Source of the DNA: Polyangiaceae bacterium
GTDB taxonomy: Bacteria; Myxococcota_A; Polyangia; Polyangiales; Polyangiaceae
Assembly (NCBI GenBank): GCA_022447485.1
Contig: JAKVCH010000054.1
Coordinates: 1-11,837, forward strand
DNA length: 11,837 nt
Direction: 5' to 3'
Position numbers and translations under genes: made by a program. Positions 6,123 to 11,837 of this stretch are shown one piece after another. The notes under the pieces were generated by a model. That model made no database searches. It was not told the origin of the DNA and saw only the letters and a list, made by a program, of their open reading frames with translations. Position 1 is the first letter of the stretch; every line of letters begins with the position of its first letter.

Positions 6123-6663
6123 AAGTGACAATATACTCCGCCGCACTCTCGGTTGGATGCAGAGTTTCGACGACGCGCGCTTTCACGACGCGTACCCGTT
6201 CATCGCCCACCAAGTCATCGGTGAAGTGGGCCAACCACTCCGCGAGTCGCTCAGAAGTAGGCGTGAACGGAAAGACCGCTAGCTTGATTTGTCCTGGCCA
6301 CTCGTTGCGCGCACCCGCTAGGCTCTCCCCGGCGGAAAAGCCCGCTTGTCGCTCGCCGCAATGACCATGCACTGCATCACGTGATGCCACGAGCTTTTCG
6401 CCCACGGGGACTAATGCTTCACCAATCTCCTGAAAGGTTTCCTCGCCCACCGCCAAGCTATGGTCGAGCAGCTGATGACAAGGGTTGAGCACCTTGGCGT
6501 GCAGCTCGTCGAAATCGATCACGAAGCCTTGGGAGTCGAGCTCTTTCGCGCCGAGGGTGACCTCGAAAAGCCAAGTATGACCGTGCAGGGAGATGCAGGG
6601 CCCGAGATGGCCGCGCACGTGGTGTGCAAAGTGGATGAAAACACCGTCTGTCACATGATACAT
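6121..6663 (-). CDS. queD: QueD-type 6-carboxy-5,6,7,8-tetrahydropterin synthase
   Basis: A 6-pyruvoyl-tetrahydropterin-synthase-family enzyme; QueD converts 7,8-dihydroneopterin triphosphate to 6-carboxy-tetrahydropterin on the queuosine/7-deazaguanine route. Seen directly: zinc ligands His14 or His15, His27 and His29, the QueD motif C-x-x-x-HGH (Cys23 to His29), catalytic-type D67-H68 in LLDHSL, and the final E166-T167 in VVETLHPTESAAEY. At 180 residues it exceeds the usual ~120 for QueD; residues about 85-130 form an insertion including an extra HGHC (99-102), whose role is unknown. It follows a COG0523 zinc GTPase by 116 bp. COG0523 genes are known to neighbour duplicate copies of zinc-dependent enzymes, QueD2 among them, so this may be a low-zinc paralogue. 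Whether the organism has another queD cannot be seen. Confidence 0.85.
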   Translation of the reverse strand: MYHVTDGVFIHFAHHVRGHLGPCISLHGHTWLFEVTLGAKELDSQGFVIDFDELHAKVLNPCHQLLDHSLAVGEETFQEIGEALVPVGEKLVASRDAVHGHCGERQAGFSAGESLAGARNEWPGQIKLAVFPFTPTSERLAEWLAHFTDDLVGDERVRVVKARVVETLHPTESAAEYIVT

Positions 6664-6743
6664 GAGAAAAATGACCTTATCGCAAGATGGTTGCTAATGC
6701 ACCGTAGTTGCAGAAGAATTACCTGCCGGCCGTTCGGAGGCAA

Positions 6744-6766
6744 GCAAGCCCGGGCGATGGGCCTGC
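6744..6766 (-). other. Hairpin in the COG0523-queD spacer
   Basis: On the minus strand GCAGGCCC pairs with GGGCTTGC (8 bp, one G-T wobble) around a 7-base loop. It is followed by TTGCCTCC, not a U-run. It may attenuate or partly terminate transcription between the two genes, or be an RNA-processing site; a full intrinsic terminator is not supported. Confidence 0.35.
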
Positions 6767-6779
6767 GAACTCGCTCTCT

Positions 6780-8009
6780 TTAAGCAGGAAAAGTCTGCTG
6801 AACGGGAAAAGGGTTCACTAATTCTTTCCAAGCCCGACTGTCTTGAGCCGCAGTTTCTTCGTCGAGCAGGCATCGGTCGAGCATGGTGCGGATCTTCGAC
6901 TCATCCATTTTCTGTCCGATGAACACGAGCTGCTGCTTACGGTCGCCGTAGCGGCGATGCCAATCTGGCTGGAGATCTGGACGACCCACACCCATATCAC
7001 TCCACTTTTCTTTGGGAACCGCCGCCCACCACATACCAGCGGGAGTGACATTGCTCACGCCGCCTGCTTGGCCCCACTCATAAGCCGTCGCGTGATTCGC
7101 GGCGATCCAGAAGAAACCCTTGGAACGCAGAATGCCGGACCAATTTTTTGAGTCGTGGAGAAATGCCCAGAGCTTCAGCGCGTCGAAGGGCTGAGAGGTT
7201 TGGTAGGTAAAGCTCGAAATTCCATACTCCTCAGTCTCGGGAACATGCTCCCCCTGAAGCTCACGCATCCAGCCAGCGGACGTCTCTGCTTTTTCGTAAT
7301 CAAACAGGCCCGTATCGAGCACGTTTTTCAAGGGCACTTGCCCCTTCGTTGCCGTGAGAATCTCCACGCCAGGATTCAGCGCTTTGACGATTGCTTTGAC
7401 TTCTTCGGCCTGCTCCTCCGTGACCAAGTCGAGCTTATTGAGCACGATCACATTGGCGAATTCGATTTGATCGATCAACAGATCAGTCACGGTGCGGGTA
7501 TCGTCTTCGCCGAGTGATTCGCCTCGATCTTGGAGAGCGTCTGCAGCCTGGTAGTCCCGGAGAAAGCTCGCCGTGTCGACCACGGTGACCATGGTGTCGA
7601 GACGAGCGACGTCACTGAGGCTCACGCCATCTTCGTCTTCAAAGGTGAAGGTCTGCGCAACAGGAATTGGTTCGGAGATGCCCGTCGCCTCGATCAACAG
7701 ATAATCAAAGCGACCTTCTTTCGCCAAGCGGGAAACCTCTGCCAAAAGATCGTCCCGCAGGGTGCAGCAGATGCAGCCATTCGACATCTCGACGAGCTTT
7801 TCTTCGGTACGAGACAGAGCTGCACCCCCGCGCTCCACCAGGGCCACATCGATATTCACCTCGCTCATGTCATTCACGATCACGGCAACGCGACGGCCCT
7901 CGCGATTGTTCAACACCTGATTGAGCAGAGTCGTCTTACCTGCTCCGAGGAAGCCGGACAGGACGGTGACCGGGAGTCGCTGATCTTTCGTTGCTGCAGT
8001 TGAATTCAT
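6780..8009 (-). CDS. COG0523/CobW-type GTPase, probable zinc metallochaperone
   Basis: A 409-residue G3E GTPase. Walker A is GFLGAGKTT (19-27); the metal-binding motif of the family is GCICC with Cys79, Cys81 and Cys82; LIEATGISEP (105-114) is the Walker B-like segment; NKLD (191-194) gives guanine specificity. The C-terminal CobW_C domain starts near 263 and holds GILRSKGFFWIA. Members of this branch are linked to zinc limitation, delivering zinc to client enzymes such as methionine aminopeptidase; the branch assignment here rests on context. Start ATG 8009 has AAGGA about 9 bases upstream. Its predicted promoter is filled by a 17-bp palindrome, so strong repression by a metal-sensing regulator is likely. 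Downstream queD and the SnoaL-like gene may be in the same operon; DUF1826 diverges. Confidence 0.93.
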   Translation of the reverse strand: MNSTAATKDQRLPVTVLSGFLGAGKTTLLNQVLNNREGRRVAVIVNDMSEVNIDVALVERGGAALSRTEEKLVEMSNGCICCTLRDDLLAEVSRLAKEGRFDYLLIEATGISEPIPVAQTFTFEDEDGVSLSDVARLDTMVTVVDTASFLRDYQAADALQDRGESLGEDDTRTVTDLLIDQIEFANVIVLNKLDLVTEEQAEEVKAIVKALNPGVEILTATKGQVPLKNVLDTGLFDYEKAETSAGWMRELQGEHVPETEEYGISSFTYQTSQPFDALKLWAFLHDSKNWSGILRSKGFFWIAANHATAYEWGQAGGVSNVTPAGMWWAAVPKEKWSDMGVGRPDLQPDWHRRYGDRKQQLVFIGQKMDESKIRTMLDRCLLDEETAAQDSRAWKELVNPFPVQQTFPA

Positions 8010-8039
8010 GGTTGCTTTTCCTTCGGTTGCTCTTTGGCC

Positions 8040-8067
8040 AGTTTATGCAACACTGTTGCATCTGCAA
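8040..8067 (-). promoter_or_regulatory. Predicted sigma-70-type promoter of the COG0523 gene
   Basis: On the minus strand TTGCAG (8067-8062) and TAAACT (8045-8040) are separated by 16 bp. The expected start of transcription is about 8033, leaving a leader of roughly 24 bases before the ATG at 8009. The match to consensus is moderate, but the position and the overlapping palindrome support it. Confidence 0.55.
8045..8061. promoter_or_regulatory. 17-bp perfect palindrome, candidate metal-regulator (Zur-like) operator
   Basis: ATGCAACA-C-TGTTGCAT has perfect 8-bp arms. It occupies the whole spacer of the predicted COG0523 promoter, the classical place for a repressor. Further TGCAA half-sites follow at 8063-8067 and 8074-8078. 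The family context (COG0523, QueD, DUF1826) suggests Zur, but the sequence is not the enterobacterial Zur box. Confidence 0.65.
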
Positions 8068-8111
8068 ATAGAATGCAAAAACTGGGGAGCGGGATCTTTA
8101 AAGCAATGTCT

Positions 8112-8128
8112 TTGTATTTGCAATACAA
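8112..8128. promoter_or_regulatory. Second 17-bp palindrome, DUF1826 side
   Basis: TTGTATT-TGC-AATACAA has perfect 7-bp arms and shares TGCAAyAC with the operator at 8045-8061. It overlaps a weak plus-strand promoter candidate (TTTGTA at 8111-8116, 16 bp, GATAAC at 8133-8138), which would drive the DUF1826 gene with a leader of about 220 bases. Confidence 0.5.
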
Positions 8129-8199
8129 CTGCGATAACCAAAAAAGTTCCGAAAAGAAGCGATTTTTGGAAATGATTTTCCAACTCACTGCCACTGAAG

Positions 8200-8272
8200 C
8201 CCACGCTCCTACCGCGTGGGCGAGCAACCCCCCGCCGCAGGCGCGCCGCAGCCCGCGCCGCAGCGGCGCGCC
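8200..8272 (+). other. Two GC-rich hairpins in the leader of the DUF1826 gene
   Basis: CCCACGC (8200-8206) pairs with GCGTGGG (8214-8220) around 7 bases. GGCGCGCCGC (8240-8249) pairs with GCGGCGCGCC (8263-8272) around 13 bases. They lie between the second palindrome and the gene start. No known riboswitch consensus is evident, and no U-run follows either stem. An extended reading frame back to an ATG at 8216 covers this stretch, but its Pro/Ala/Arg translation looks non-coding. Confidence 0.5.
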
Positions 8273-8365
8273 ACCCCCCGCCGGGCCGCGCAACTACCTC
8301 CCCCGCAATGCCCATTCTCCCGCCCTGTACATGACCCTTCTCGACTCCATGGGGAGCTGAAACCG

Positions 8366-9067
8366 ATGTTACGACCATTTGCCGATATCCCACCTCCCCG
8401 CCGCCTTGAGCCGCAAGTCAGCCGACAGACGCGTCTCTCCTCGATCAGTGGACGAGAGCCCCAAGTCTTCCAGGGCTTAAAGACGCGCCCCATTGGCATG
8501 GCGACTTGGAATCGAACAATTCCTCCAGCGATTCGCAACGCCCTGCGGCTCTGGTCTGTGAATGTCGAGGAGCCTTTCGACGGCGTCACGGTGACCAACA
8601 CAGAGATCCCCGATTCTGTGTTTGAAGGCATGTCGCCACGCCTCCGCGAGTGGCTGCACAACGACTTCTCGCGTCTGCTGCTCGAGTTTCAGAAGGTCGC
8701 CCAGGTCAGCCAAACCCAACTCACCTTTGGCCCGATTCGCTCGGACCGCTGCCGCAAATTTCATCAAGATTATTTGCGCTACCGACTCATCACCACCTAC
8801 GACGGACCTGGCACCGAGTGGGTGCCCGCAGAGGCAGTGAACCAAGCCGCCTTGGTCCACCCCCCCGCCTGCCCCCACGAGGCGAACGCGCAAATTATTG
8901 CGGACCCAGCAGCTGTTCGGCGCGCCCAGGTTGGCGATGTATTACTCATGAAAGGAAGACGGCATCCTGATGGCACGGGCATCGTTCACCGTTCTCCGCC
9001 CATCGAGGCCTCCGCCCAAAGCCGCATTGCCTTGATCATCAGCAGCCTTGATCATCAGCAGCCTTGA
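8366..9067 (+). CDS. DUF1826 domain-containing protein
   Basis: A 233-residue soluble protein with the core features of DUF1826: RCRKFHQDYLRYRLITTYDG (128-147), PGTEWVP (148-154), a Pro/His/Glu stretch, VGDVLLMKG (189-197) and GIVHRSPPIEA (205-215). Conserved His133, Asp135 and His208 could form a metal site as in cupin-like enzymes; that is inference. DUF1826 genes recurrently accompany COG0523 zinc GTPases, and here one diverges from such a gene across paired palindromes. I chose ATG 8366 because GGGGAG precedes it at suitable spacing; the ATG at 8216 gives a low-complexity extension. The final residues (LIISSLDHQQP) are encoded by a 16-bp tandem repeat that crosses the stop codon, so the C-terminus is probably not ancestral. 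Confidence 0.88.
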   Translation: MLRPFADIPPPRRLEPQVSRQTRLSSISGREPQVFQGLKTRPIGMATWNRTIPPAIRNALRLWSVNVEEPFDGVTVTNTEIPDSVFEGMSPRLREWLHNDFSRLLLEFQKVAQVSQTQLTFGPIRSDRCRKFHQDYLRYRLITTYDGPGTEWVPAEAVNQAALVHPPACPHEANAQIIADPAAVRRAQVGDVLLMKGRRHPDGTGIVHRSPPIEASAQSRIALIISSLDHQQP

Positions 9068-9098
9068 TCATCAGCAGCCTTGATTATCAGCAGCCTCG
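9029..9098. repeat. 16-bp tandem repeat across the DUF1826 stop codon
   Basis: The unit GCCTTGATCATCAGCA occurs at 9029-9044, 9045-9060 and 9061-9076 without change, then at 9077-9092 with one substitution, followed by a 4-5 base remnant. The period is not a multiple of three. The array fills the end of the DUF1826 gene and the spacer to the convergent outer-membrane gene. Confidence 0.9.
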
Positions 9099-9105
9099 AG
9101 CAGAT

Positions 9106-10023
9106 CTACCAGGTGAATTGGGCATCGACGTAGCCTCCGGCTGTCCATTCGCTGCCGTCGGTACGGAGCGAGAAAACTGGTGACCCACCAAAACCAAAGA
9201 CAGGAGTGAATTGGTAGCGGACGAGAGGTAAATGACGCAGCCCCTGCCAATGCCCAGAAAAAAGCTCAACGAGCGGCGCTCGCCTGCCCTGTCCCTCTTG
9301 CCATTCGGGAGTGACTTGCACGAAAGGAGCAAAAACCCAGGGGCCCCTTTCGAACACCATGCCCCAACCGAATTCGAGCTTCAGATTCTGGAAGGCTTGC
9401 AGGTTCTGACACTCGTCCAAAGGAACTCCGCTCGAGCTGGGACCACAGAAGCGATTCGAGCGCCAGTTCAGATCGCTCGCTGCCGCCACCTGCCAAGAAA
9501 GAGCCGTTGCCGCGCCCAGCCAATGGCGGGTTTGCCAACCAATCCGTGGCTCAAGCTGCAAAAGAAAGCCTTCCAGGCTGGAGTATCCCAACCCCACCGG
9601 ACCGGAGGTCAAAAACGGAATCCACTCCGAAGACCCGCGAGCTCCCCAGCGCCAAGCGATGCCTGGATCCCACACGCCGACTTCTAGGCGATCCGTAACT
9701 CCTACCCGCACCGTCGGAAGAATATTTCCGTAGAAATAGACCTGGTCGTTTCGGTTCCGTTGGAGGTCATCTTCCAAAAAACCAATACCAACACTCCACT
9801 GCAAAGCCCACACTCCCCGTGGCAGGGTCGACCCACGAGCCCTCTGAAACGCAGACTCGGCAGATGAAGCTTGAGGCGGGCCCTCGGTAGCAGCGGATTT
9901 TAATGGCGGCTCTGCTGGTGATTCTGCCCATGCATGTTCAGGCTGAGCGAGCAAAAGCACCCCCAGCTGGAGAGCAAAAACGAGCTTCAAAGAGGAACAC
10001 CCAGCAACGGACCATCCGAACAT
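9106..10023 (-). CDS. Putative outer-membrane beta-barrel protein
   Basis: A 305-residue exported protein. A hydrophobic signal (LKLVFALQLGVLLLA) is followed by a probable cleavage site after AWA (about residue 33). A Pro/Ala/Ser spacer follows, then alternating hydrophobic/polar strands such as VWALQWSVGIGF, VRVGVTDRLEVGVWD, LKLEFGWGMVF and WVFAPFVQVTPEW. The last residues AQFTW end in an aromatic, as in BAM-inserted barrels. I do not recognise a specific family. The frame extends to a TTG at 10047, but ATG 10023 is the more likely start; neither has a clear ribosome binding site. It follows the lipoprotein gene by 54 bp on the same strand, so co-transcription is likely. Function unknown; a lone pair of Cys (FCGPSSSGVPLDEC) may form a loop disulfide. 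Confidence 0.75.
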   Translation of the reverse strand: MFGWSVAGCSSLKLVFALQLGVLLLAQPEHAWAESPAEPPLKSAATEGPPQASSAESAFQRARGSTLPRGVWALQWSVGIGFLEDDLQRNRNDQVYFYGNILPTVRVGVTDRLEVGVWDPGIAWRWGARGSSEWIPFLTSGPVGLGYSSLEGFLLQLEPRIGWQTRHWLGAATALSWQVAAASDLNWRSNRFCGPSSSGVPLDECQNLQAFQNLKLEFGWGMVFERGPWVFAPFVQVTPEWQEGQGRRAPLVELFSGHWQGLRHLPLVRYQFTPVFGFGGSPVFSLRTDGSEWTAGGYVDAQFTW

Positions 10024-10077
10024 GAGCTGCCGGTTAGCCAGGCTCAAAGAAAAGTCAACGCAGCTCAGCTCTCCTCT

Positions 10078-11103
10078 TTAGTTGCAGCCGATCCGTTCGC
10101 TCGCAACGCGGATATCGTCGATGAAGACATCACCCGCAGTGTCCTGGCTCGTCGAGAAGATGCCGATGCGTAGATGATCGACTTTCTTCCCTGCTTGCCC
10201 CAGGTCGAGAGCATCGACCGCGGGCTTACCGGTCGAACTGTAGGAGAGATCGACCCCATCGACGAACGTCTCGACAATCAGGTTGGCCGATTGCTGCACA
10301 TGGGCCTCAAAACAATACCACTTCCCCTGGGGCAAGGGCTGGCTGCCATCACAGCCAGTGACTTCGCCTCCTCCCAAGTCAATCATGGTGATTTGGGCGC
10401 CCGCAGACTCCGTGCAGGGCGCCTTGCTGCGATTCCCGAAGCGCAGAGAAGGCGAATCGCTACCTATACTTTCGGCCGGAATCATCTCCATCGCAAGAGT
10501 TTCTCGACTGCTAAAGTCGACGCTGGCATCCCAGTAAATATAGGAGCGCAGCCAATACTCATCGGCCTCGGCCAGTTGGGCTGTGAGGCGACACTGCGCA
10601 TCTGTGGCATTGGTGCTCCTCCAGGCCTTGGTGCTCGAGCCACGAGGCGTAGGCAGCGCCGAGACACCGCTGGTGAAGCGACTCGTCTGGAACTCACAAC
10701 TATCGCCTAAGGCTTGCCAACCATTTCCAGTTGGAGCGCTATCGATCGCCGCAGCTTCGAAGTCTTCGCAAAAGAGGTCCGTCGGTTGACAGCCTTCACT
10801 TTCGCCAGAGCCGCCGGAAGTCTGGCCACCAGAAGCAGTCATACCGCCAGAGCCGAAGCTACCTCCACTGGCGCCCGGTGTTGTACCGCCTGTCGAAGAG
10901 CCCCCCACACCCGAAGGCAATTGAGTCGCAGCGCCACCGGTCAAGCTGGCGCCTCCACCACTGCCCACCATGCCACCAGTAGCGCTGAGGCCATCGTTAT
11001 CGGGCGTAGCGTCGGGTGCTTGCAACTCAGCTCCACAGGCAGCGAGAAGACCAACGGTCGACAAAGACAAAGTCAGGGCGAAACAAGAAGTTCGGAAAGT
11101 CAT
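10078..11103 (-). CDS. Gly/Ser-rich lipoprotein with concanavalin A-like C-terminal domain
   Basis: A 341-residue secreted lipoprotein. MTFRTSCFALTLSLSTVGLL is a signal peptide ending in lipobox LAAC with Cys23. Residues 38-103 form a Gly/Ser/Thr repeat linker typical of myxobacterial surface lipoproteins. From CQPTDLFCEDFE (105-116) a beta-rich domain begins; WLRSYIYW, GKWYCFEAHVQ and AGDVFIDDIRVASE are the pattern of lectin/glucanase-like jelly rolls that bind or cut polysaccharide. I see no catalytic glutamate motif that would prove enzyme activity. ATG 11103 is preferred over the frame opening at 11208 because the lipobox position is then normal and a promoter candidate lies at 11189-11218. 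It probably shares a transcript with the downstream outer-membrane gene. Confidence 0.85.
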   Translation of the reverse strand: MTFRTSCFALTLSLSTVGLLAACGAELQAPDATPDNDGLSATGGMVGSGGGASLTGGAATQLPSGVGGSSTGGTTPGASGGSFGSGGMTASGGQTSGGSGESEGCQPTDLFCEDFEAAAIDSAPTGNGWQALGDSCEFQTSRFTSGVSALPTPRGSSTKAWRSTNATDAQCRLTAQLAEADEYWLRSYIYWDASVDFSSRETLAMEMIPAESIGSDSPSLRFGNRSKAPCTESAGAQITMIDLGGGEVTGCDGSQPLPQGKWYCFEAHVQQSANLIVETFVDGVDLSYSSTGKPAVDALDLGQAGKKVDHLRIGIFSTSQDTAGDVFIDDIRVASERIGCN

Positions 11104-11188
11104 CGCGTTGAATCTAATGCGTTCTTCGGCAAATGGCATAGCGCTTCCAGCAATAGCGGAAAGAGAAGAGGACCAAATTACAATCTTG

Positions 11189-11218
11189 ATTCTATTTTCC
11201 GCTCGCATCGCTTTTGAA
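11189..11218 (-). promoter_or_regulatory. Predicted promoter of the lipoprotein gene
   Basis: On the minus strand TTCAAA (11218-11213) and TAGAAT (11194-11189) are 18 bp apart. Transcription would start near 11182 and rule out a protein start at 11208, leaving ATG 11139 or 11103. The -10 is good, the -35 modest. Confidence 0.4.
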
Positions 11219-11221
11219 TCT

Positions 11222-11252
11222 CGCCCCAGCTACGCCCCAGCTACGCCCCAGC
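11222..11252. repeat. 11-bp tandem repeat (CGCCCCAGCTA), 2.8 copies
   Basis: Units at 11222-11232 and 11233-11243 are identical and 11244-11252 is a partial copy. It lies between the ABC permease stop and the lipoprotein promoter. The 11-bp period is about one helical turn. No function is evident. Confidence 0.85.
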
Positions 11253-11283
11253 TCCTGCCGCTGCTGCGACGACCTGGACTGCT

Positions 11284-11837
11284 TCACATCAACTTCTTGC
11301 GGAAGCGAACGCTCGCAAAGACGCATAAGACAAAGACAATCGCCAGGAGCCAATACAATTCCTGACGTACATCAGCGAATGCAGAGTTCTGTAAGATCAC
11401 CCGACGGGATATTTTCAAAAAGTGAGTCAACGGTAAGGCTTGGGACAATACCTTGGCAGGCTCGGGCATGGCATGAAACGGAAACATGAAGCCGCTCAAT
11501 AGAATATTCGGCAGAAGGAAGAAGAACGAAAGCTGCATGGCTTGCTGCTGACTCTTCGCGATCGTCGAAAAGGCAATCCCGACGGCAAGGTTTCCTAAGA
11601 TGAAGGGAGCAGCCAAGCTAGCCAAAAGCAGAACAGCACCTCGAATCGGTACGGCAAAGACAAAGTGTGAGATCAATAAGATGATCATCATCTGGAGGTA
11701 GCCCACCGCTACATAGGGCAAGATCTTCCCTGCTATGATTTCCCACTTCCGGCAGGGCGAGACCATCAAGGCCTCCATGGTGCCCCTTTCTCTTTCTCGG
11801 GAAAGGGCAATCGAGGTGAACATCACCATGGTCAGGG
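11284..11837 (-). CDS. ABC-2 type transporter permease, C-terminal part, 5' partial
   Basis: The frame is open to the window edge, so the N-terminus is missing; about 184 residues are visible. The cytoplasmic motif RERERGTMEALMVSP is diagnostic of ABC-2 permeases of the YhhJ/YbhS/YbhR (DrrB-like) type. After it come membrane segments: ILPYVAVGYLQMMIILLISHFVF, AVLLLASLAAPFILGNLAVGIAFS, LSFFFLLPNILLSGFMFPF with the family's GFMFP motif, and a last helix ELYWLLAIVFVLCVFASVRF ending in RKKLM. The P-L-T-HFLKISRRVIL segment before the last helix is also typical. It sits in the inner membrane and exports lipophilic or drug-like substrates with a separate ATPase, expected just outside the window. The ATG at 11829 is an internal methionine, not the start. 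Confidence 0.92.
   Translation of the reverse strand, partial: LTMVMFTSIALSRERERGTMEALMVSPCRKWEIIAGKILPYVAVGYLQMMIILLISHFVFAVPIRGAVLLLASLAAPFILGNLAVGIAFSTIAKSQQQAMQLSFFFLLPNILLSGFMFPFHAMPEPAKVLSQALPLTHFLKISRRVILQNSAFADVRQELYWLLAIVFVLCVFASVRFRKKLM

Noticed and set aside
6099..6123. Rho-independent terminator after queD
   Set aside because: The stem is good but is followed by a purine tract instead of a U-run on the minus strand.
8216..8365. 50-residue N-terminal extension of the DUF1826 protein
   Set aside because: Low-complexity Pro/Ala/Arg translation produced by the GC-rich hairpins; ATG 8366 has a proper ribosome binding site.
9029..9098. Small CRISPR array
   Set aside because: The 16-bp units are directly adjacent with no spacers and there are no cas genes, so this is a simple tandem repeat.

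Overview
The window looks like chromosomal DNA of a Gram-negative bacterium, most likely a member of the Myxococcota or a related deltaproteobacterial lineage. This rests on a Gly/Ser/Thr-rich lipoprotein linker of the kind common in myxobacterial surface proteins, several lipobox or outer-membrane proteins, and a moderately high G+C content. The assignment is inference; there is no rRNA or other marker gene.

Left end (1-1620): the C-terminal part of an acidic, proline-rich protein runs into a 3' fragment of a tRNA-Leu (anticodon GAG, minus strand). The fragment starts abruptly in the anticodon arm and is followed by a terminator. This is the typical scar of an integrative element that used a tRNA-Leu anticodon-loop attachment site. 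To its right lies roughly 500 bp with no convincing gene, then an unrecognised 208-aa gene with lower G+C than the genes further right.

Region 1647-5570: a small DUF4345-like membrane protein; a translationally coupled pair (TetR-family regulator with a WHG-type C-terminus, then a DUF4188 protein, ATGA overlap); and, divergently, a large type-B carboxylesterase lipoprotein with an N-terminal ricin-like beta-trefoil. Two identical 22-bp copies of a GTTAAC-N3-GTTAAC palindrome, 33 bp apart, lie between the regulator and the esterase and are very likely the regulator's operators.

Region 5625-9067: a group suggestive of zinc homeostasis. A COG0523 GTPase/metallochaperone, a QueD-type 6-carboxy-tetrahydropterin synthase with an unusual insertion, and a SnoaL/SgcJ-like protein are on the minus strand; a DUF1826 protein diverges. 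A 17-bp perfect palindrome fills the spacer of the predicted COG0523 promoter, and a second 17-bp palindrome lies on the DUF1826 side. This resembles a Zur-type regulon, but the regulator itself is not in the window. A 16-bp tandem repeat runs across the stop codon of the DUF1826 gene.

Right end (9106-11837, minus strand): a putative outer-membrane beta-barrel protein, an upstream Gly/Ser-rich lipoprotein probably in the same operon, an 11-bp tandem repeat, and the C-terminal part of an ABC-2 type permease cut by the window edge.
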